Positions 50,209-60,527 of a stretch of DNA of 64,000 nucleotides are shown here, in pieces. The stretch is from Microbacteriaceae bacterium PS02066 (lineage in GTDB: Bacteria; Actinomycetota; Actinomycetes; Actinomycetales; Microbacteriaceae). The notes under the pieces are model-generated. The model did not search any database. It was not told where the DNA came from and was given only the letters and a program-made list of their open reading frames with translations. Positions within the stretch are counted from its first letter, which is position 1, and the number at the start of each line of letters is the position of its first letter. The DNA lies in NCBI GenBank assembly GCA_029959545.1, contig JASCPH010000009.1:1-64000 (forward strand), in the 5' to 3' direction. A program made the position numbers and the translations under genes.

Positions 50209-51453
50209 TCAGCTCGCGGCACCCTGGAGCAATCCCGTGATCGCCGTGACGGCGTCGGCGGCCCGCACCTGTCGGATGCAGTGCGGCTCGCCCGCGACGC
50301 ACTCCTCGGTGCAGTCCGGCGACGGCGTAGCCGGCTGAAGCACGACGTTCCGGGCAGACCAGGGCCCGAATCGCTCGGGCGCGTTGTCGCTCCACGGCGA
50401 ACCGCTCGCGGGATGACAGGTCACGACGACGATCGGAAGGTCGATCGCGCTGGCGATGTGCTGGAGGCCCGAATCGTTGCCCAGGAACAGATCCGACCGG
50501 GCGATCGCCGCGGCGCTCTCGCTGAGCGTCAATCCGCCCGCGAGGTCGAGGGCGGCGATGCCACGCTGGCGCAGGAGCTGCGCGAGACGTTCCGCACGCT
50601 GCGCGTCGACCGCACCACCGAGGATCTGCACCGTGACGGGACCCGCCTCGGCGAGTGCGCCCATCGCTTCACTCACATCCTCCACGGGCCACTGACGCTT
50701 GGCGTCGCGTGCACCGATCCCGATGGCAACGACGAGTCCCGGCGCGGACGGCAACGGCGCCATCTCGGCGACGCGTTTCGCGTCGCGATCGTCGAAGAGC
50801 TCGTGCCCGATCGACGGGTTCTGAGCCGTCGGCCAGTCAAGTCCGAGGCGCTGGGCGACCCTGCGTAGCTGCCCGACGGTCAGCAACGGCGTGTCTCCCC
50901 GTTCGATCTCATCGGTCAACAACTGGGACTGGTCGCCGAACCACACCGGCTCCCTTTCGGGCACGGGCGCGAACCCGACGATCGAACGGGCGCGGGATGC
51001 AGCGGCGAGGTAGCGCACGGGTGTGTCGTCGAAATCCCACCGCGGAAGGACCGCAAGGTCGTAGCCCCGCAGCCGGAAGCGACGCAGCGCCTGTCTCGCG
51101 GTGAGGATCTGCCGCTTGGGCGCCGATCCTTCGGTGATCGGCGTCCACTCGATGACCCGGTCCACTGTCGATGCCGCGTGGAACATCGCCGCCGGTCCAG
51201 GCTTGACCACGAGGTGGATCACGGTCTTCGGCCACTGCAGACGCATCGCCGCCAGCAGCGCCAGCGTGGTGGCCGTATCGCCGATCTCGTCGCTGCGCAG
51301 GATGACGACGCGGCGCGGCGCCTTCGCTGGGTCCCAGGGGCGTCGGCGCCAGGAGCCGAACAGCCGGAGAAACAGCCGCGGGGACAGTGGGTCCCGATGG
51401 CGGATGGCGTTCGCCGTCCACACGATCCGTCGGAGCAGGTTACGTGGCCTCAC
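50209..51453 (-). CDS. Glycosyltransferase family 9 (heptosyltransferase-like)
   Basis: 414 aa. VVILRSDEIGDTATTLALLAAMR at the start of the Rossmann domain, HLVVKPGPAAMFHA, then the donor-binding half GARDAKRQWPVED and LFLGNDSGLQHIASAIDLPIVVV. GT9 members are ADP-heptose transferases, fitting the adjacent GmhA/HldE genes. The enzyme probably puts a heptose on the surface glycan. It overlaps the previous gene by 4 bases. A C-terminal Cys-rich stretch (CTEECVAGEPHC) resembles that of other GT9 proteins. Confidence 0.9.
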   Translation of the reverse strand: MRPRNLLRRIVWTANAIRHRDPLSPRLFLRLFGSWRRRPWDPAKAPRRVVILRSDEIGDTATTLALLAAMRLQWPKTVIHLVVKPGPAAMFHAASTVDRVIEWTPITEGSAPKRQILTARQALRRFRLRGYDLAVLPRWDFDDTPVRYLAAASRARSIVGFAPVPEREPVWFGDQSQLLTDEIERGDTPLLTVGQLRRVAQRLGLDWPTAQNPSIGHELFDDRDAKRVAEMAPLPSAPGLVVAIGIGARDAKRQWPVEDVSEAMGALAEAGPVTVQILGGAVDAQRAERLAQLLRQRGIAALDLAGGLTLSESAAAIARSDLFLGNDSGLQHIASAIDLPIVVVTCHPASGSPWSDNAPERFGPWSARNVVLQPATPSPDCTEECVAGEPHCIRQVRAADAVTAITGLLQGAAS

Positions 51454-53726
51454 CGATCGAGTCTATCGACGCCGGAGCGCGCCGCCTTCGCCGCCTCGGC
51501 CAGCACGGCGGCGCGGGCGTCGAACGAGTGCTCGCGCCTCACGGATTCGCTGATCTCCTTCAGCCGGTCGGCGTTCGGGAAAAGCGTGTCCGCATCGGAG
51601 CGGAGGAGCTCGACGAGATGCTCGGCGTCGCGATACGTCACGACTGCCCCCTGGAAGAGCTCTTCGATGCCATAGACCTGCTCGGAGATCACGCGCCCGC
51701 CGACGGCGACGACGTCGAACGGTCGCATCGCGATGAACCCCTCGCGACGCATGGCGGGCCATTGGTCGTTGAGGACGACCGACGCCCGCTCGTAAAGGGC
51801 CGGGAGTTCCTCGTTGTCGATGGACTCGGCAGTGATGGCGGATGCGGGAACGAAGGGACGCCAGTCGGGGCCGTAGACCTTCACGTCGATGCCGGCGCGC
51901 ACGGGCGCCACGACACTGGGCCGCGGAATGCCCCGCGCCGTGCCCACGAAGACGATGTCGTCACCGCGCGCGAGCCCTCGGGGGGTGAACTTGTCGGTGT
52001 CCGTGCACTCGAGCAGCGGCTCCACCGCGATGCCCCACCGCTCGCCGGCTCGTTCAGCCCACGGCGCGGAGGCGGCGAAGACACGGTCGAACTGCTTCAG
52101 CTCGGCCCGGGTGATCTCATCAGGGTGGCTGATGATCCACTCCAGGTTGACTCCCGTCGCCGGCGGCTGGATGCGGTACGGGCCACGCACGACGACGTTG
52201 ACGTCATCGAGGTAGGCCGTGGGCCTTCGAGCCGCACCGAAAGCGTCGATGACGACGACGTGTCCGGCACGGCGAAGTGCGGCGGCGAGACCGTGAGCGA
52301 AATGTGTGTCACCCCACACCTCGCCACGCTTGCCCGCTGGCGAACAGATCTTGATCGCCCACCTCTGCTGCGACACGTCACGACGGCGTACCTCGAGGAC
52401 AGGGACGGCGGTACCCCCATCGAGGCGCCATCCACGTACCGAGAAGCCGGCCTCGGCGAGGATGTACTCGACCCGTTGGTGATCATCGCCGGACACGCGC
52501 ACGGGCACCGGGCGCCCGTCGCCCCGACCGCGTCGGAACGCGTACTCGGGTTCATCGAGCACAGGAGCAACGGCGGGAAGGGCGATGCACCGGGGCATGT
52601 TCTGCCACGCGATGCCCGAAAGGTCGTCGACCGATCGGCTGGCGAAAGCGACCCGTGTCGCCGCGCGAGGCATGACGAACGAGCGACCCAATGGCCGCGG
52701 AACCTCGACGTGGTCGCCAAGGCGCAACACGTCCTCATGGGGATGACCGCCGAGCACGACACAGTCGCCGCCGGCGACGTCCACCCGCCCGATGCCCACT
52801 CCACACGAGGTACCGTCGCCCTCGCGGTGGACGGGGACGACGCACACGCCAGTCTCGGCGCGCCCGACCAGCTCCGCGAACTCCTCGTCCGTCACCGAGC
52901 CGCGGGCATCGAGGACGGCGACAAGCGGAGCGCTCCCCCCCTCGGTCGCATCGGCGACGACTCGTGACCAGATCGTCCTCGCGGGATACGAGCGAAAACG
53001 GATACGCGGCTGCACCCCTGCCATCAGGGCGGACGTCACCCACTGGGATGCATCGACATCGACCAGAGCCACCGTCGCAGTGAGGCGCCCATCAGCGACC
53101 AGACCCGCGACCTGAGCCAGCTTTCGCGCGTAGCCTCGATCGCGGCCCTGCACGACGCGCACGAGATCGAGCTCGCTCTCCGATCCCAGCTCGGCTGTGC
53201 GGGGGAAACGACCTCGGCGCCACCCGCGTGCGGCGCCGATCGCCTCGCGCCGCAGTTGCGCGAGGGTGAGTTCGCGACGTGCTCCCGGGGCGGACAGGAG
53301 GATGCGGGTGTCATGGGTCCGCCAGACGTCCTCGAGCGCCGCCTGCTGGTCGCCCGGGTTCTCTCGTGCGTAGGCCACGGCATCCCACAGCGGGTGCACC
53401 TGGACGGTCGGGCGGTCACTCAGCAGGTACGCGTACAGCGCAGGCACACGGAAGACCTCCGGCAGTGTCCCACCTGCGTGGATCTCGTCGAACAGCGGAT
53501 TGAGACTCAGCCCACGGCGAAAGCCCACGGCGATGTAGTGCGCGATCGCCGCATCCCGCGGGAGCGCGCTGACGCCGAGCTGCGCAGCGTAGAAGGCTGC
53601 GTCGACGAGATCCGAGCGCCGGATGATGCGCCACCACCACAACCGGTCGCCGGCCCGTATGGCGGGTCCGAGCACCGGAACATCTCGGAGCGCCCGAACA
53701 AGGCGACGCAGACGGGTCTTCAGCAC
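51450..53726 (-). CDS. Large glycosyltransferase with N-terminal rhamnan-synthesis-like region
   Basis: 758 aa. The N-terminus (~1-130) has the pattern FYAAQLGVSALPRDAAIAHYIAVGFRRGLSLNPLFDE, seen in many surface-glycan transferases. The middle region (~130-420) has no clear family. The C-terminal ~320 residues include a GT-B-like domain (NVVVRGPYRIQPPATGVNLEWIIS, VFVGTARGIPRPSVVAPVRAG, YERASVVLNDQWPAMRREGFIAMRPFDVVAVGGRVI) of the Glyco_trans_1_2/CgeB group. GTG 53726 has GAGGG upstream; a TTG at 53732 would overlap the previous stop. Donor unknown. Confidence 0.8.
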   Translation of the reverse strand: MLKTRLRRLVRALRDVPVLGPAIRAGDRLWWWRIIRRSDLVDAAFYAAQLGVSALPRDAAIAHYIAVGFRRGLSLNPLFDEIHAGGTLPEVFRVPALYAYLLSDRPTVQVHPLWDAVAYARENPGDQQAALEDVWRTHDTRILLSAPGARRELTLAQLRREAIGAARGWRRGRFPRTAELGSESELDLVRVVQGRDRGYARKLAQVAGLVADGRLTATVALVDVDASQWVTSALMAGVQPRIRFRSYPARTIWSRVVADATEGGSAPLVAVLDARGSVTDEEFAELVGRAETGVCVVPVHREGDGTSCGVGIGRVDVAGGDCVVLGGHPHEDVLRLGDHVEVPRPLGRSFVMPRAATRVAFASRSVDDLSGIAWQNMPRCIALPAVAPVLDEPEYAFRRGRGDGRPVPVRVSGDDHQRVEYILAEAGFSVRGWRLDGGTAVPVLEVRRRDVSQQRWAIKICSPAGKRGEVWGDTHFAHGLAAALRRAGHVVVIDAFGAARRPTAYLDDVNVVVRGPYRIQPPATGVNLEWIISHPDEITRAELKQFDRVFAASAPWAERAGERWGIAVEPLLECTDTDKFTPRGLARGDDIVFVGTARGIPRPSVVAPVRAGIDVKVYGPDWRPFVPASAITAESIDNEELPALYERASVVLNDQWPAMRREGFIAMRPFDVVAVGGRVISEQVYGIEELFQGAVVTYRDAEHLVELLRSDADTLFPNADRLKEISESVRREHSFDARAAVLAEAAKAARSGVDRLDR

Positions 53727-53728
53727 TC

Positions 53729-54655
53729 TCAACGTCCCTCGCGCCCGCGTCGCAGGCGGCGCAATCGCCGCCACAGCGGGTGCCGGTCGTAGATCGCCGC
53801 GACGATCTCCTCGCGCTGACGCGCGAGCCGGTCCTCCAGCTCGCGCGCGAACTCCTCGCGCAGGCGCCGCTCGATCGCCGCCAGGTACAGCGGGAGCCCC
53901 GCGCCGTTCGTCGCGACCCACTCGCGCAACGCCGCATCCCGCACGGCGGCGTCGTCGCGCTCGTGCGCGCCGGCCAGCTCGAACATGCTGTTGGCGTCGG
54001 CGCCGACGGTGTCGGGTCGCTGCGTCCAGAACGCGAGCGGCTCGCCGGCGAGGAATCCGACCGGACGCACCGCGGTCACGCGCAAATAGAACTCCCAGTC
54101 CTCGACGGTCTCGAGGTTCTCGTCGTAGTAGCCGACCTGGTCGTGCAGTTCCCGACGATAGAGGAACGAGATCGGCACGGCACGGTTCACCTCGAGGAGG
54201 CTCGAAAAGGTGACGGCGGTCATTCCGCGCCAGAAGGGCTCACGTCCGTACTCGACCCAGCGCCCGTTCTCCCGGCGCTCGTAGACGATCTCCGTTGCCG
54301 TCATCACGCCCGCATCCGCCGGATGCGCGTCGAGGTGCGCGACCGTCTGCGCGAGAAACGTCGGCGCCCACCGGTCGTCGTCGTCGTGGAGGACCACGAA
54401 CTCGGCGTCTGTGCTGCGTAGACCCAGATTCGCCGCGGCGCAGCGCCCGCCCGGCGCCTCGGTCTCCACCACACGCACGCGGTCGGCCACCGTCGAGGCG
54501 GCGACCGTGTCGCCGATGGGACCGAGAGCACCCTGGTCGTTCACGACCACGATCTCGGCGTCGGAGTACGTCTGCGACGCGACATCGGCCAGCGCCCGCG
54601 CGAGGAACTCCGGACGGTCCTTCGTACGGACGATGACAGCGACGCGCGGGTTCAC
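53729..54655 (-). CDS. GT2 family glycosyltransferase
   Basis: 308 aa. VAVIVRTKDRPEFLARALADV, AEIVVVNDQGA, FVVLHDDDDRWAPTFLAQTV (DXD) and VGYYDENLETVEDWEFYLRV (acceptor/base Asp or Glu). A helical C-terminal tail rich in Arg and Glu (REEFARELEDRLARQREEI) may be a coiled coil. Two bases separate its stop from the GTG of the next gene. Confidence 0.86.
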   Translation of the reverse strand: MNPRVAVIVRTKDRPEFLARALADVASQTYSDAEIVVVNDQGALGPIGDTVAASTVADRVRVVETEAPGGRCAAANLGLRSTDAEFVVLHDDDDRWAPTFLAQTVAHLDAHPADAGVMTATEIVYERRENGRWVEYGREPFWRGMTAVTFSSLLEVNRAVPISFLYRRELHDQVGYYDENLETVEDWEFYLRVTAVRPVGFLAGEPLAFWTQRPDTVGADANSMFELAGAHERDDAAVRDAALREWVATNGAGLPLYLAAIERRLREEFARELEDRLARQREEIVAAIYDRHPLWRRLRRLRRGREGR

Positions 54656-54677
54656 GCCCCCAGCCTATCCAGCGCCA

Positions 54678-55784
54678 TCACAGCTCCGAATGCAGGGCCC
54701 AGACGCGCTCGGCGTGGTCGCGCCAGGAGAAGGCACGACCACGATCGGCGGCGCGCACCGCGTACCGCTTTCTGCTCTCCTCTGAGGCGAGCACCTGCCC
54801 GAGCGCGTCCGAGAAGGACTCGACCGGGGCGATCAGCGCACCGTCGAGGAGCACCTCCTCGTGAACGTCCGAGGCCATCGCCACGAGAGGCACGCCGAGC
54901 GTCAGCGCCTCGACCGCGCGCCACGGGAAGGCGCTGAGCGCCGAGGGCGCGATCACCGCCGTCGCGACGTCGAACACGGACGCCCGGTCGGGCGCGTCGG
55001 GGTGCGTGTGCACGCGGACGCGCTCGGCGGAGAGCCCCGCGGCCGCGGCGAGGTCGAGAACCCGCTGCTCCGACCCGGGAAGCGCGTCCATCACCACGAC
55101 ACCTCGATCGCAGCCGTGCGAGGCGATCGCAGAGAACGCGGTGGCGAAGGCGGCGTCGTCGCACCGGGACCCTGCGACGACGATGACCTCCTCCCCGACG
55201 CCGAGTTCACGGCGCCGGCCGACCGCATCCGAGGGCACGGTGAACCCGCGTGGCGCAGCACCCGGGATGACCCGCACACGTCCCGCCAGCCGCGGCGCGA
55301 TCTCGGCGAGCTTGGCTGCGAGCGCGTGTGTGGGAACGACGACGGCGTCGGCGAACTTCTCTGCGCGGCGCAGCAGCGCACGCTGCGAGGCCACGGCGGC
55401 GCGGGGAAGATCGCCGGGGATCTCCCAGGCGCACAGCTCCCACAGCGTCACGACGGTCTGGTCGTTGTCGTTCACGCGATCGTGACGCACCAGCGGCGCG
55501 AGTGGTCCCGGCGCATGGATGAGCCCTCCGCCGATGCCGGGTGCGATCCCGAGCTGCCATGACGCGGCCAAGGCGGGCCGCGCCAGAGGTGCGCGCCAGA
55601 CATCCGCCAGTCCGGCGATCTCGGCCGCAGCGCTCTCCGCACCGGCCGGCACGATGGCACCGACCGCGCATCCGCGCGGCGCCGTCGCTACGAGGGCGGC
55701 AGCGATCTCGCGCGCGGCTTCGGCGGCATCCGGATCGACCACATCGATCAGCTGATCGAGCACGAGGCGGAGCGTGACGGTCAT
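54678..55784 (-). CDS. GT4 family (GT-B) glycosyltransferase
   Basis: 368 aa. The donor-binding half shows VVVPTHALAAKLAEIAPRLAGRVRVIPGA, EVIVVAGSRC and SALSAFPWRAVEALTLGVPLVAMASDVHEEVLLDGA, the usual E-x7-E type region, though the first Glu is partly replaced. The N-terminal acceptor half is less conserved. It is likely to add one residue in the glycan; the sugar is not identified. Confidence 0.82.
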   Translation of the reverse strand: MTVTLRLVLDQLIDVVDPDAAEAAREIAAALVATAPRGCAVGAIVPAGAESAAAEIAGLADVWRAPLARPALAASWQLGIAPGIGGGLIHAPGPLAPLVRHDRVNDNDQTVVTLWELCAWEIPGDLPRAAVASQRALLRRAEKFADAVVVPTHALAAKLAEIAPRLAGRVRVIPGAAPRGFTVPSDAVGRRRELGVGEEVIVVAGSRCDDAAFATAFSAIASHGCDRGVVVMDALPGSEQRVLDLAAAAGLSAERVRVHTHPDAPDRASVFDVATAVIAPSALSAFPWRAVEALTLGVPLVAMASDVHEEVLLDGALIAPVESFSDALGQVLASEESRKRYAVRAADRGRAFSWRDHAERVWALHSEL

Positions 55785-55844
55785 CCTTCGAGACTACCCA
55801 TCCGTTCGCGTCGGCTTCTGGGAGCTCACCGCTCCGGTATGCTC

Positions 55845-57320
55845 TCAGCCCTCCGGAGTCGGGGAGGGCGTCGGCGGATAAAGGGCCTGCTGCACGATCT
55901 GGTGCACCTTGTCGTAATCCGGGTTGCGATCGTCGATCCCACCCTGGGGCGTCAGCTCGATCGAGGTAACGGGTTGTTTTTTCGCCTTGATGGCGAGCTC
56001 GACGAAGTACCCGAGCATGGTCTGCGGGATGTCCGTCTTGACGAGGTGCGTGCCCGCTGCGGCGACGTCCTGGAACCGGCTGAGGACGTTGCCCGGGGTG
56101 AACTGCGCGAGGATCGCCTCCTGCAGCTGCCGCTGGCGCAGCATGCGGTCCCAGTCGTTCGTCGTATAGCGCGAGCGGGCGTACCACTGGGCCGTGTCGC
56201 CGTCCATGTGCTGCTCACCGGGCTCGATCCACCCGATCGCCCACTCCTCGGCGCTCTGCCCCTCGTAGGCGGGTCCGCCGCCCTTCGGCAGGCGCTCGGT
56301 CACGTTGATGTCGACACCTCCCAGCGCATCGATCAACGCGGCGAAACCGTCCATGTCGATGAACGCGTAGAACGGGATCTGGATGCCGAGGATCCCCTCC
56401 GCGGCGTCCTTGGTCGCTTCGATCCCGGGCTCGGAGCCGTTGGCGACCGCATCCGGATAGATCGAATTGCCGTCCTGGCAGACCTCGACCTCGGTACGCA
56501 GCTGGTTGATCCCGCTACCCCACCCGCACGTGGCGCTGGGGTGCGATTCGTGACCGTTCGGGTACTTGTCCTGCATCGGCCCCGGGGCGAACGGAAAGTT
56601 GGGCATGTCCCGCGGGATTCCGAAGATCGTGGTCGCCCCGGTCTGGGCGTTGATCGAGACGACCGAGATGCTGTCGAACCGCATGGAGTCGCGGCCCTCG
56701 CCGCTGTCTGCGCCGAGCAGCAGGATGTTGTAGTAGCCGTCGACGGGTTCCACGGCGGGCCCGGTCTGGGTGAAGACCGCACCGAGCGCGTCGCGCGCGG
56801 CACCGACCGAGTTCGACGCCCAGACCGCACCCGCACCGGACAGCACGAGAGCGCCGATGGCGACGATCGAGGTCGCGAGTCGCGCCCAGGGCCGGACTTT
56901 CACAAGTCGGACGAGACGAAGGGTGTCGATCGTGAGGACGATCCACAGTCCCGCGTAGAGGAACAGTATCCCCTGCACGATCAGCATGGGCACAGGGCGG
57001 AGGAGAGCGAGCCATCCCGGAACCCAGGCACCCGTGGCGAGATCGACGAACGTACCGAGATCGATCAACGCGATCACGGCGCAGATGAGCGCGAGCGCCC
57101 ACAGCAGCAGCGTGGCACCGAGGCCGAACCGTCCCAGCCGACGGTTGCCCGCCAGCGCCTGAGCGGAGCCCGGCACCAGGAAGTTCAGCACAACGAGCCA
57201 CCACGCGCGACGAGTCATCACGGTGCGTGACGAGCTGTCGGGATATCGCAGCGGGTAGGGGTTCACCACGGGCGGAGCCGCCTGCCGCCGGCCGGGGCGC
57301 GGCGGGCTCACGGCACTCAC
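55845..57320 (-). CDS. LCP (LytR-CpsA-Psr) family wall-glycan ligase
   Basis: 491 aa. About four N-terminal transmembrane helices (residues ~35-170), then the LCP domain: [38 protein letters not shown] with its key Arg, [26 protein letters not shown], and [25 protein letters not shown] with the Arg residues that bind the lipid pyrophosphate. LCP proteins transfer undecaprenyl-pyrophosphate-linked glycan to peptidoglycan. Placed at the end of the locus, it is the best candidate for the final attachment step. GTG 57320 overlaps purE's stop. Confidence 0.93.
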   Translation of the reverse strand: MSAVSPPRPGRRQAAPPVVNPYPLRYPDSSSRTVMTRRAWWLVVLNFLVPGSAQALAGNRRLGRFGLGATLLLWALALICAVIALIDLGTFVDLATGAWVPGWLALLRPVPMLIVQGILFLYAGLWIVLTIDTLRLVRLVKVRPWARLATSIVAIGALVLSGAGAVWASNSVGAARDALGAVFTQTGPAVEPVDGYYNILLLGADSGEGRDSMRFDSISVVSINAQTGATTIFGIPRDMPNFPFAPGPMQDKYPNGHESHPSATCGWGSGINQLRTEVEVCQDGNSIYPDAVANGSEPGIEATKDAAEGILGIQIPFYAFIDMDGFAALIDALGGVDINVTERLPKGGGPAYEGQSAEEWAIGWIEPGEQHMDGDTAQWYARSRYTTNDWDRMLRQRQLQEAILAQFTPGNVLSRFQDVAAAGTHLVKTDIPQTMLGYFVELAIKAKKQPVTSIELTPQGGIDDRNPDYDKVHQIVQQALYPPTPSPTPEG

Positions 57321-57832
57321 AAAGAGTCCTTCAGCCGCTGGTTCTTCTGCTCGACGATCTGCTCCAGCTCCCTCGCGTACGACTCGAGTCGATCGGCGAT
57401 ACCGGGGTCCCCCGCGCCCAGGATCCGCGCGGCCAGGATTCCGGCGTTGCGCGCCCCGCCGATCGAGACGGTCGCGACGGGGATCCCTGCCGGCATCTGC
57501 ACGATGCTCAGCAGCGAATCGAGACCGTCCAAGGTCGCGAGCGGGACGGGGACTCCGATCACGGGGAGCGGGGTGACGGAGGCGAGCATCCCGGGCAGGT
57601 GCGCCGCCCCGCCCGCACCGGCGATGATGACGCGAAGCCCGCGCGAGCGAGCGTCGACGCCGTACCGGTGCAGCTTCTCGGGAGTGCGGTGCGCCGAGAC
57701 GACCTCGACCTCGTGCGGGATGCCGAACTCGGTGAGAGCGGCCGAGGCCTCGCTCATCACACGCCAATCCGAGTCGGAGCCCATGACGACGCCGACCAGG
57801 GGCGCCTCGGAAGAATGCAGCGGCCGGGTCAC
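57317..57832 (-). CDS. purE: N5-carboxyaminoimidazole ribonucleotide mutase
   Basis: 171 aa, usual size for class I Pur[50 protein letters not shown] and [14 protein letters not shown] are catalytic and phosphate-binding segments. Acts after PurK in purine synthesis. GTG start; it overlaps the LCP gene by 4 bases. The purE-purK pairing with LCP and birA is also found in mycobacteria. Confidence 0.96.
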   Translation of the reverse strand: MTRPLHSSEAPLVGVVMGSDSDWRVMSEASAALTEFGIPHEVEVVSAHRTPEKLHRYGVDARSRGLRVIIAGAGGAAHLPGMLASVTPLPVIGVPVPLATLDGLDSLLSIVQMPAGIPVATVSIGGARNAGILAARILGAGDPGIADRLESYARELEQIVEQKNQRLKDSL

Positions 57833-57892
57833 CCGTCAAGGCTAGGCGGCGTCACTGGAAGATCACCGCAACGGCGCGCGAGGTCGGACCCG

Positions 57893-59029
57893 TCAGTCCA
57901 AGAAGTGCGCGGCCGCGGCCCGCGCCTCGTAGACCACGTCGTCGAGGTCGTCGCCGGCGACATTGACGTGCCCGACCTTGCGCCCCGGGCGGGGTGCCTT
58001 GCCGTACGTGTGCACCTTCGCAGCCGGATGCGCGGACATGGCGGCGTCGAACCGGTCCTCGAGCGTCCCCTCGGCGGGTCCGCCCAGGATGTTGATCATC
58101 ACCGACCACGGCGCGCGCACGCGTGCAGCGCCCAGCGGCAGATCGAGCACGGCACGCAGGTGCTGCTCGAACTGGCTCGTGACGGCACCGTCTTGGCTCC
58201 AGTGACCGCTGTTGTGCGGCCGCATCGCGAGCTCGTTGACGAGCAGTCGCTCGTCCGTGGTCTCGAAGAGCTCCACCGCCAGCATGCCGGTGACACCGAG
58301 GCCCTCCGCGATCGCGATGCCGATGCGCTCGGCCTCCGCGGACAGTCGGCCTTGCGCACCGGGGGCGGGTGCCACGACCTCGGCGCAGACGCCGTCGCGC
58401 TGGACCGTCTCGACCACCGGGTACGCGACGATCTCGCCGGAGGGCCGCCGCGCGACCTGCTGCGCGAGCTCGCGGCGGAAGTCGACGAGCTCTTCGACCA
58501 GGAGGGCTCCGCCACGGGCGTCCTCCGCCAGGGCGGTGAACCAGTCCTGCGCCTCGGTCGCCGCCGACACCACACGCACGCCCTTGCCGTCGTAGCCGCC
58601 GCGCGGCGTCTTCACAACCGCACGATGGCCGTGGTCGTCGAGGAACTCCTGCAGCTGATCGGCGTTCTCCACGCGCGCCCAGTCGGGCTGGGGCATGCCG
58701 AGCTGCGTCAGTCGCTCGCGCATCTCGAGCTTGTCCTGGGCGAACCGCAGCGCATCGGGGCCAGGATGCACGGCGACGCCGTCGGCGACGAGAGCGCGCA
58801 GCACATCCTGCGGCACGTGCTCGTGATCGAAGGTCAGCACATCCACGTCGCGGGCGAAGGCGCGCACCGTCTCCAGGTCGCGGTAGTCGCCCACCGCCGT
58901 CGCGGCGAGCGCCGCGCTCATCCCCTCGGACTCGGCCAGCACCCGGATCTCGAGTCCGAGCTCCGCCGCCGGAGCGATCATCATCCGGGCGAGCTGTCCG
59001 CCGCCCACGACTCCCACGCGCACCGCCAT
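57893..59029 (-). CDS. purK: N5-carboxyaminoimidazole ribonucleotide synthase
   Basis: 378 aa ATP-grasp enzyme: VGVVGGGQLARMMIAPA, TPRGGYDGKGVRVV, EELVDFRRELA, VELFETTDERLLVNELAMRPHNSGH. It carboxylates AIR with bicarbonate and ATP. ATG 59029 is preceded by AAGGGGA. A longer open frame to 59551 shadows the PH-domain gene and is rejected. Sixty bases lie between purK and purE. Confidence 0.96.
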   Translation of the reverse strand: MAVRVGVVGGGQLARMMIAPAAELGLEIRVLAESEGMSAALAATAVGDYRDLETVRAFARDVDVLTFDHEHVPQDVLRALVADGVAVHPGPDALRFAQDKLEMRERLTQLGMPQPDWARVENADQLQEFLDDHGHRAVVKTPRGGYDGKGVRVVSAATEAQDWFTALAEDARGGALLVEELVDFRRELAQQVARRPSGEIVAYPVVETVQRDGVCAEVVAPAPGAQGRLSAEAERIGIAIAEGLGVTGMLAVELFETTDERLLVNELAMRPHNSGHWSQDGAVTSQFEQHLRAVLDLPLGAARVRAPWSVMINILGGPAEGTLEDRFDAAMSAHPAAKVHTYGKAPRPGRKVGHVNVAGDDLDDVVYEARAAAAHFLD

Positions 59030-59103
59030 GATTCCCCTTCCGGACGCTGACCATTCTTCCTCACGCCGGCGCCGACCGCGGGCGCCGCGGGGACGACGGC
59101 CGA

Positions 59104-59661
59104 TCAGGCAGGGGCACCGGGCGGCGCGGGAAGCGGCTGCGCATCGCGGTGGGCGAGGATCTGGTTGACCTCGACCTGGTCGACGAGCACCTCGTGCACC
59201 AACTGCGCCTGCGGGATGCGGCGGATCACCAGCGGCGCGTCCACCCCGTCGTCGAGGATCAACGTCCCGGTGCGCCAGAGCCGCTGCAGGGGCCCCCGGC
59301 GCACCGTGATGCGATAGCCGCGGACGTGGCTGAGCTCGCGCGTGCGGCGACCGAACGCGCCCGAGCGCTCGATGACGCGACGGGTCGTGACGGTGTACGT
59401 GTGCGAGAGCCAGGCGAGATAGGGGATGACGACGAGAACCAGGACGACGAGTCCGGCTGCCGACAGCAGCATCCAGTCCTCGAACGGCGCCGGGAGGTTC
59501 CCCAGGAAGTACCCGACGGCTCCGGCGACCGCGATGAGCACGAGCGCGCACCAGAAGAGCCGACGGGCGTGCCGCCGCGTGCGCACGATACGACGCTCCG
59601 GCGCCGAGACACCGGGTGCGGGCGTCGGCGGGCGGACCCCGAATCCGGTCGGCTGCGTCAC
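59104..59661 (-). CDS. PH-domain membrane protein
   Basis: 185 aa. Two membrane helices (residues ~40-60 and 70-92) are followed by a bacterial PH-like domain: TVTTRRVIERSGAFGRRTRELSHVRGYRITVRRGPLQRLWRTGTLIL. Such YdbT/YdbS-like proteins have no settled function. GTG 59661 gives the usual N-terminus; GGGAG is very near. In Mycobacterium a similar gene lies between purK and birA (from memory), as here. Confidence 0.85.
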   Translation of the reverse strand: MTQPTGFGVRPPTPAPGVSAPERRIVRTRRHARRLFWCALVLIAVAGAVGYFLGNLPAPFEDWMLLSAAGLVVLVLVVIPYLAWLSHTYTVTTRRVIERSGAFGRRTRELSHVRGYRITVRRGPLQRLWRTGTLILDDGVDAPLVIRRIPQAQLVHEVLVDQVEVNQILAHRDAQPLPAPPGAPA

Positions 59662-59732
59662 GCTCCCATTGTGCCCTGCGCCGCCGCGCACACGCTGCTC
59701 ACACGCCCGCCATGCGGCGACGGATGCGGCGC

Positions 59733-60527
59733 TCAGCGCACGTGCGTGACGTCTCCCGCCGCCACCGGCACCTCTGCACCACCGGCGGACACGACCAGTC
59801 GACCTTCGGCATCGATGCGCTCGGCGCGACCTTCGAGCGTGGTGCCGTCCGGCAGTGACACCACGACATCGCCACCCAGAGTCGTGCAGGTGGTCTCGAC
59901 GGCGGACTGCACGCCGGCGGCGGCGGCGTCGCCGTCCGCGGCGATGAGAGCGGAGAGCAACTCGTCGAGCCCGCTCAGGTAGTCCGCCAGCAGTCTGTCT
60001 TCATCGGCCTCCTGGCCCAGAGCGGCGAAGGACACCGCGGTCGCGACGGGCAGATCCACCCGCGGCATCCGCGTGTTCACCCCCGCACCCACCACGACCG
60101 CGTCGAACTCGCCGGGCACGGCCTCGGCCAGGATGCCGCAGATCTTCTGGCCCTCAACGAGCACGTCGTTGGGCCACTTGAGTCCCACGGCCTGCGGGAT
60201 GCCGCGCAGCTGTGCAGCGATCGCGCGCGTCATCGCGACGCCCGCGACGAGTGGGATCCATCCCCGCGCGTGAACCGGGAGAGCCCCCACCCGCACCACG
60301 ACCGAGACCGCGAGAGCCGTGCCCGCCGGTGTCACCCAGGTACGATCCAGCCGCCCGCGGCCGCGGCGCTGGTCGGTCGTCACCAACACGGAGAGGTGCG
60401 GCCACCCGGCGTCGTCCGCCAGGACGGCGGCGACGACATCCGCGTTCGTCGAGTCGGTCGTCTCCACGACCTGCACCCGGGGGCTGACGGCGGCGGCGAG
60501 CGGGTATCCATCGGCGGGGATCGGCAT
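59733..60527 (-). CDS. birA: Biotin--[acetyl-CoA-carboxylase] ligase
   Basis: 264 aa, no N-terminal helix-turn-helix, so a monofunctional group I ligase. [10 protein letters not shown] at the biotin loop, [19 protein letters not shown], and [20 protein letters not shown] are the catalytic segments; a C-terminal SH3-like domain follows. It biotinylates the carboxylase carrier protein of the acyl-CoA carboxylase whose beta and epsilon subunits are encoded divergently beside it. Confidence 0.95.
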   Translation of the reverse strand: MPIPADGYPLAAAVSPRVQVVETTDSTNADVVAAVLADDAGWPHLSVLVTTDQRRGRGRLDRTWVTPAGTALAVSVVVRVGALPVHARGWIPLVAGVAMTRAIAAQLRGIPQAVGLKWPNDVLVEGQKICGILAEAVPGEFDAVVVGAGVNTRMPRVDLPVATAVSFAALGQEADEDRLLADYLSGLDELLSALIAADGDAAAAGVQSAVETTCTTLGGDVVVSLPDGTTLEGRAERIDAEGRLVVSAGGAEVPVAAGDVTHVR

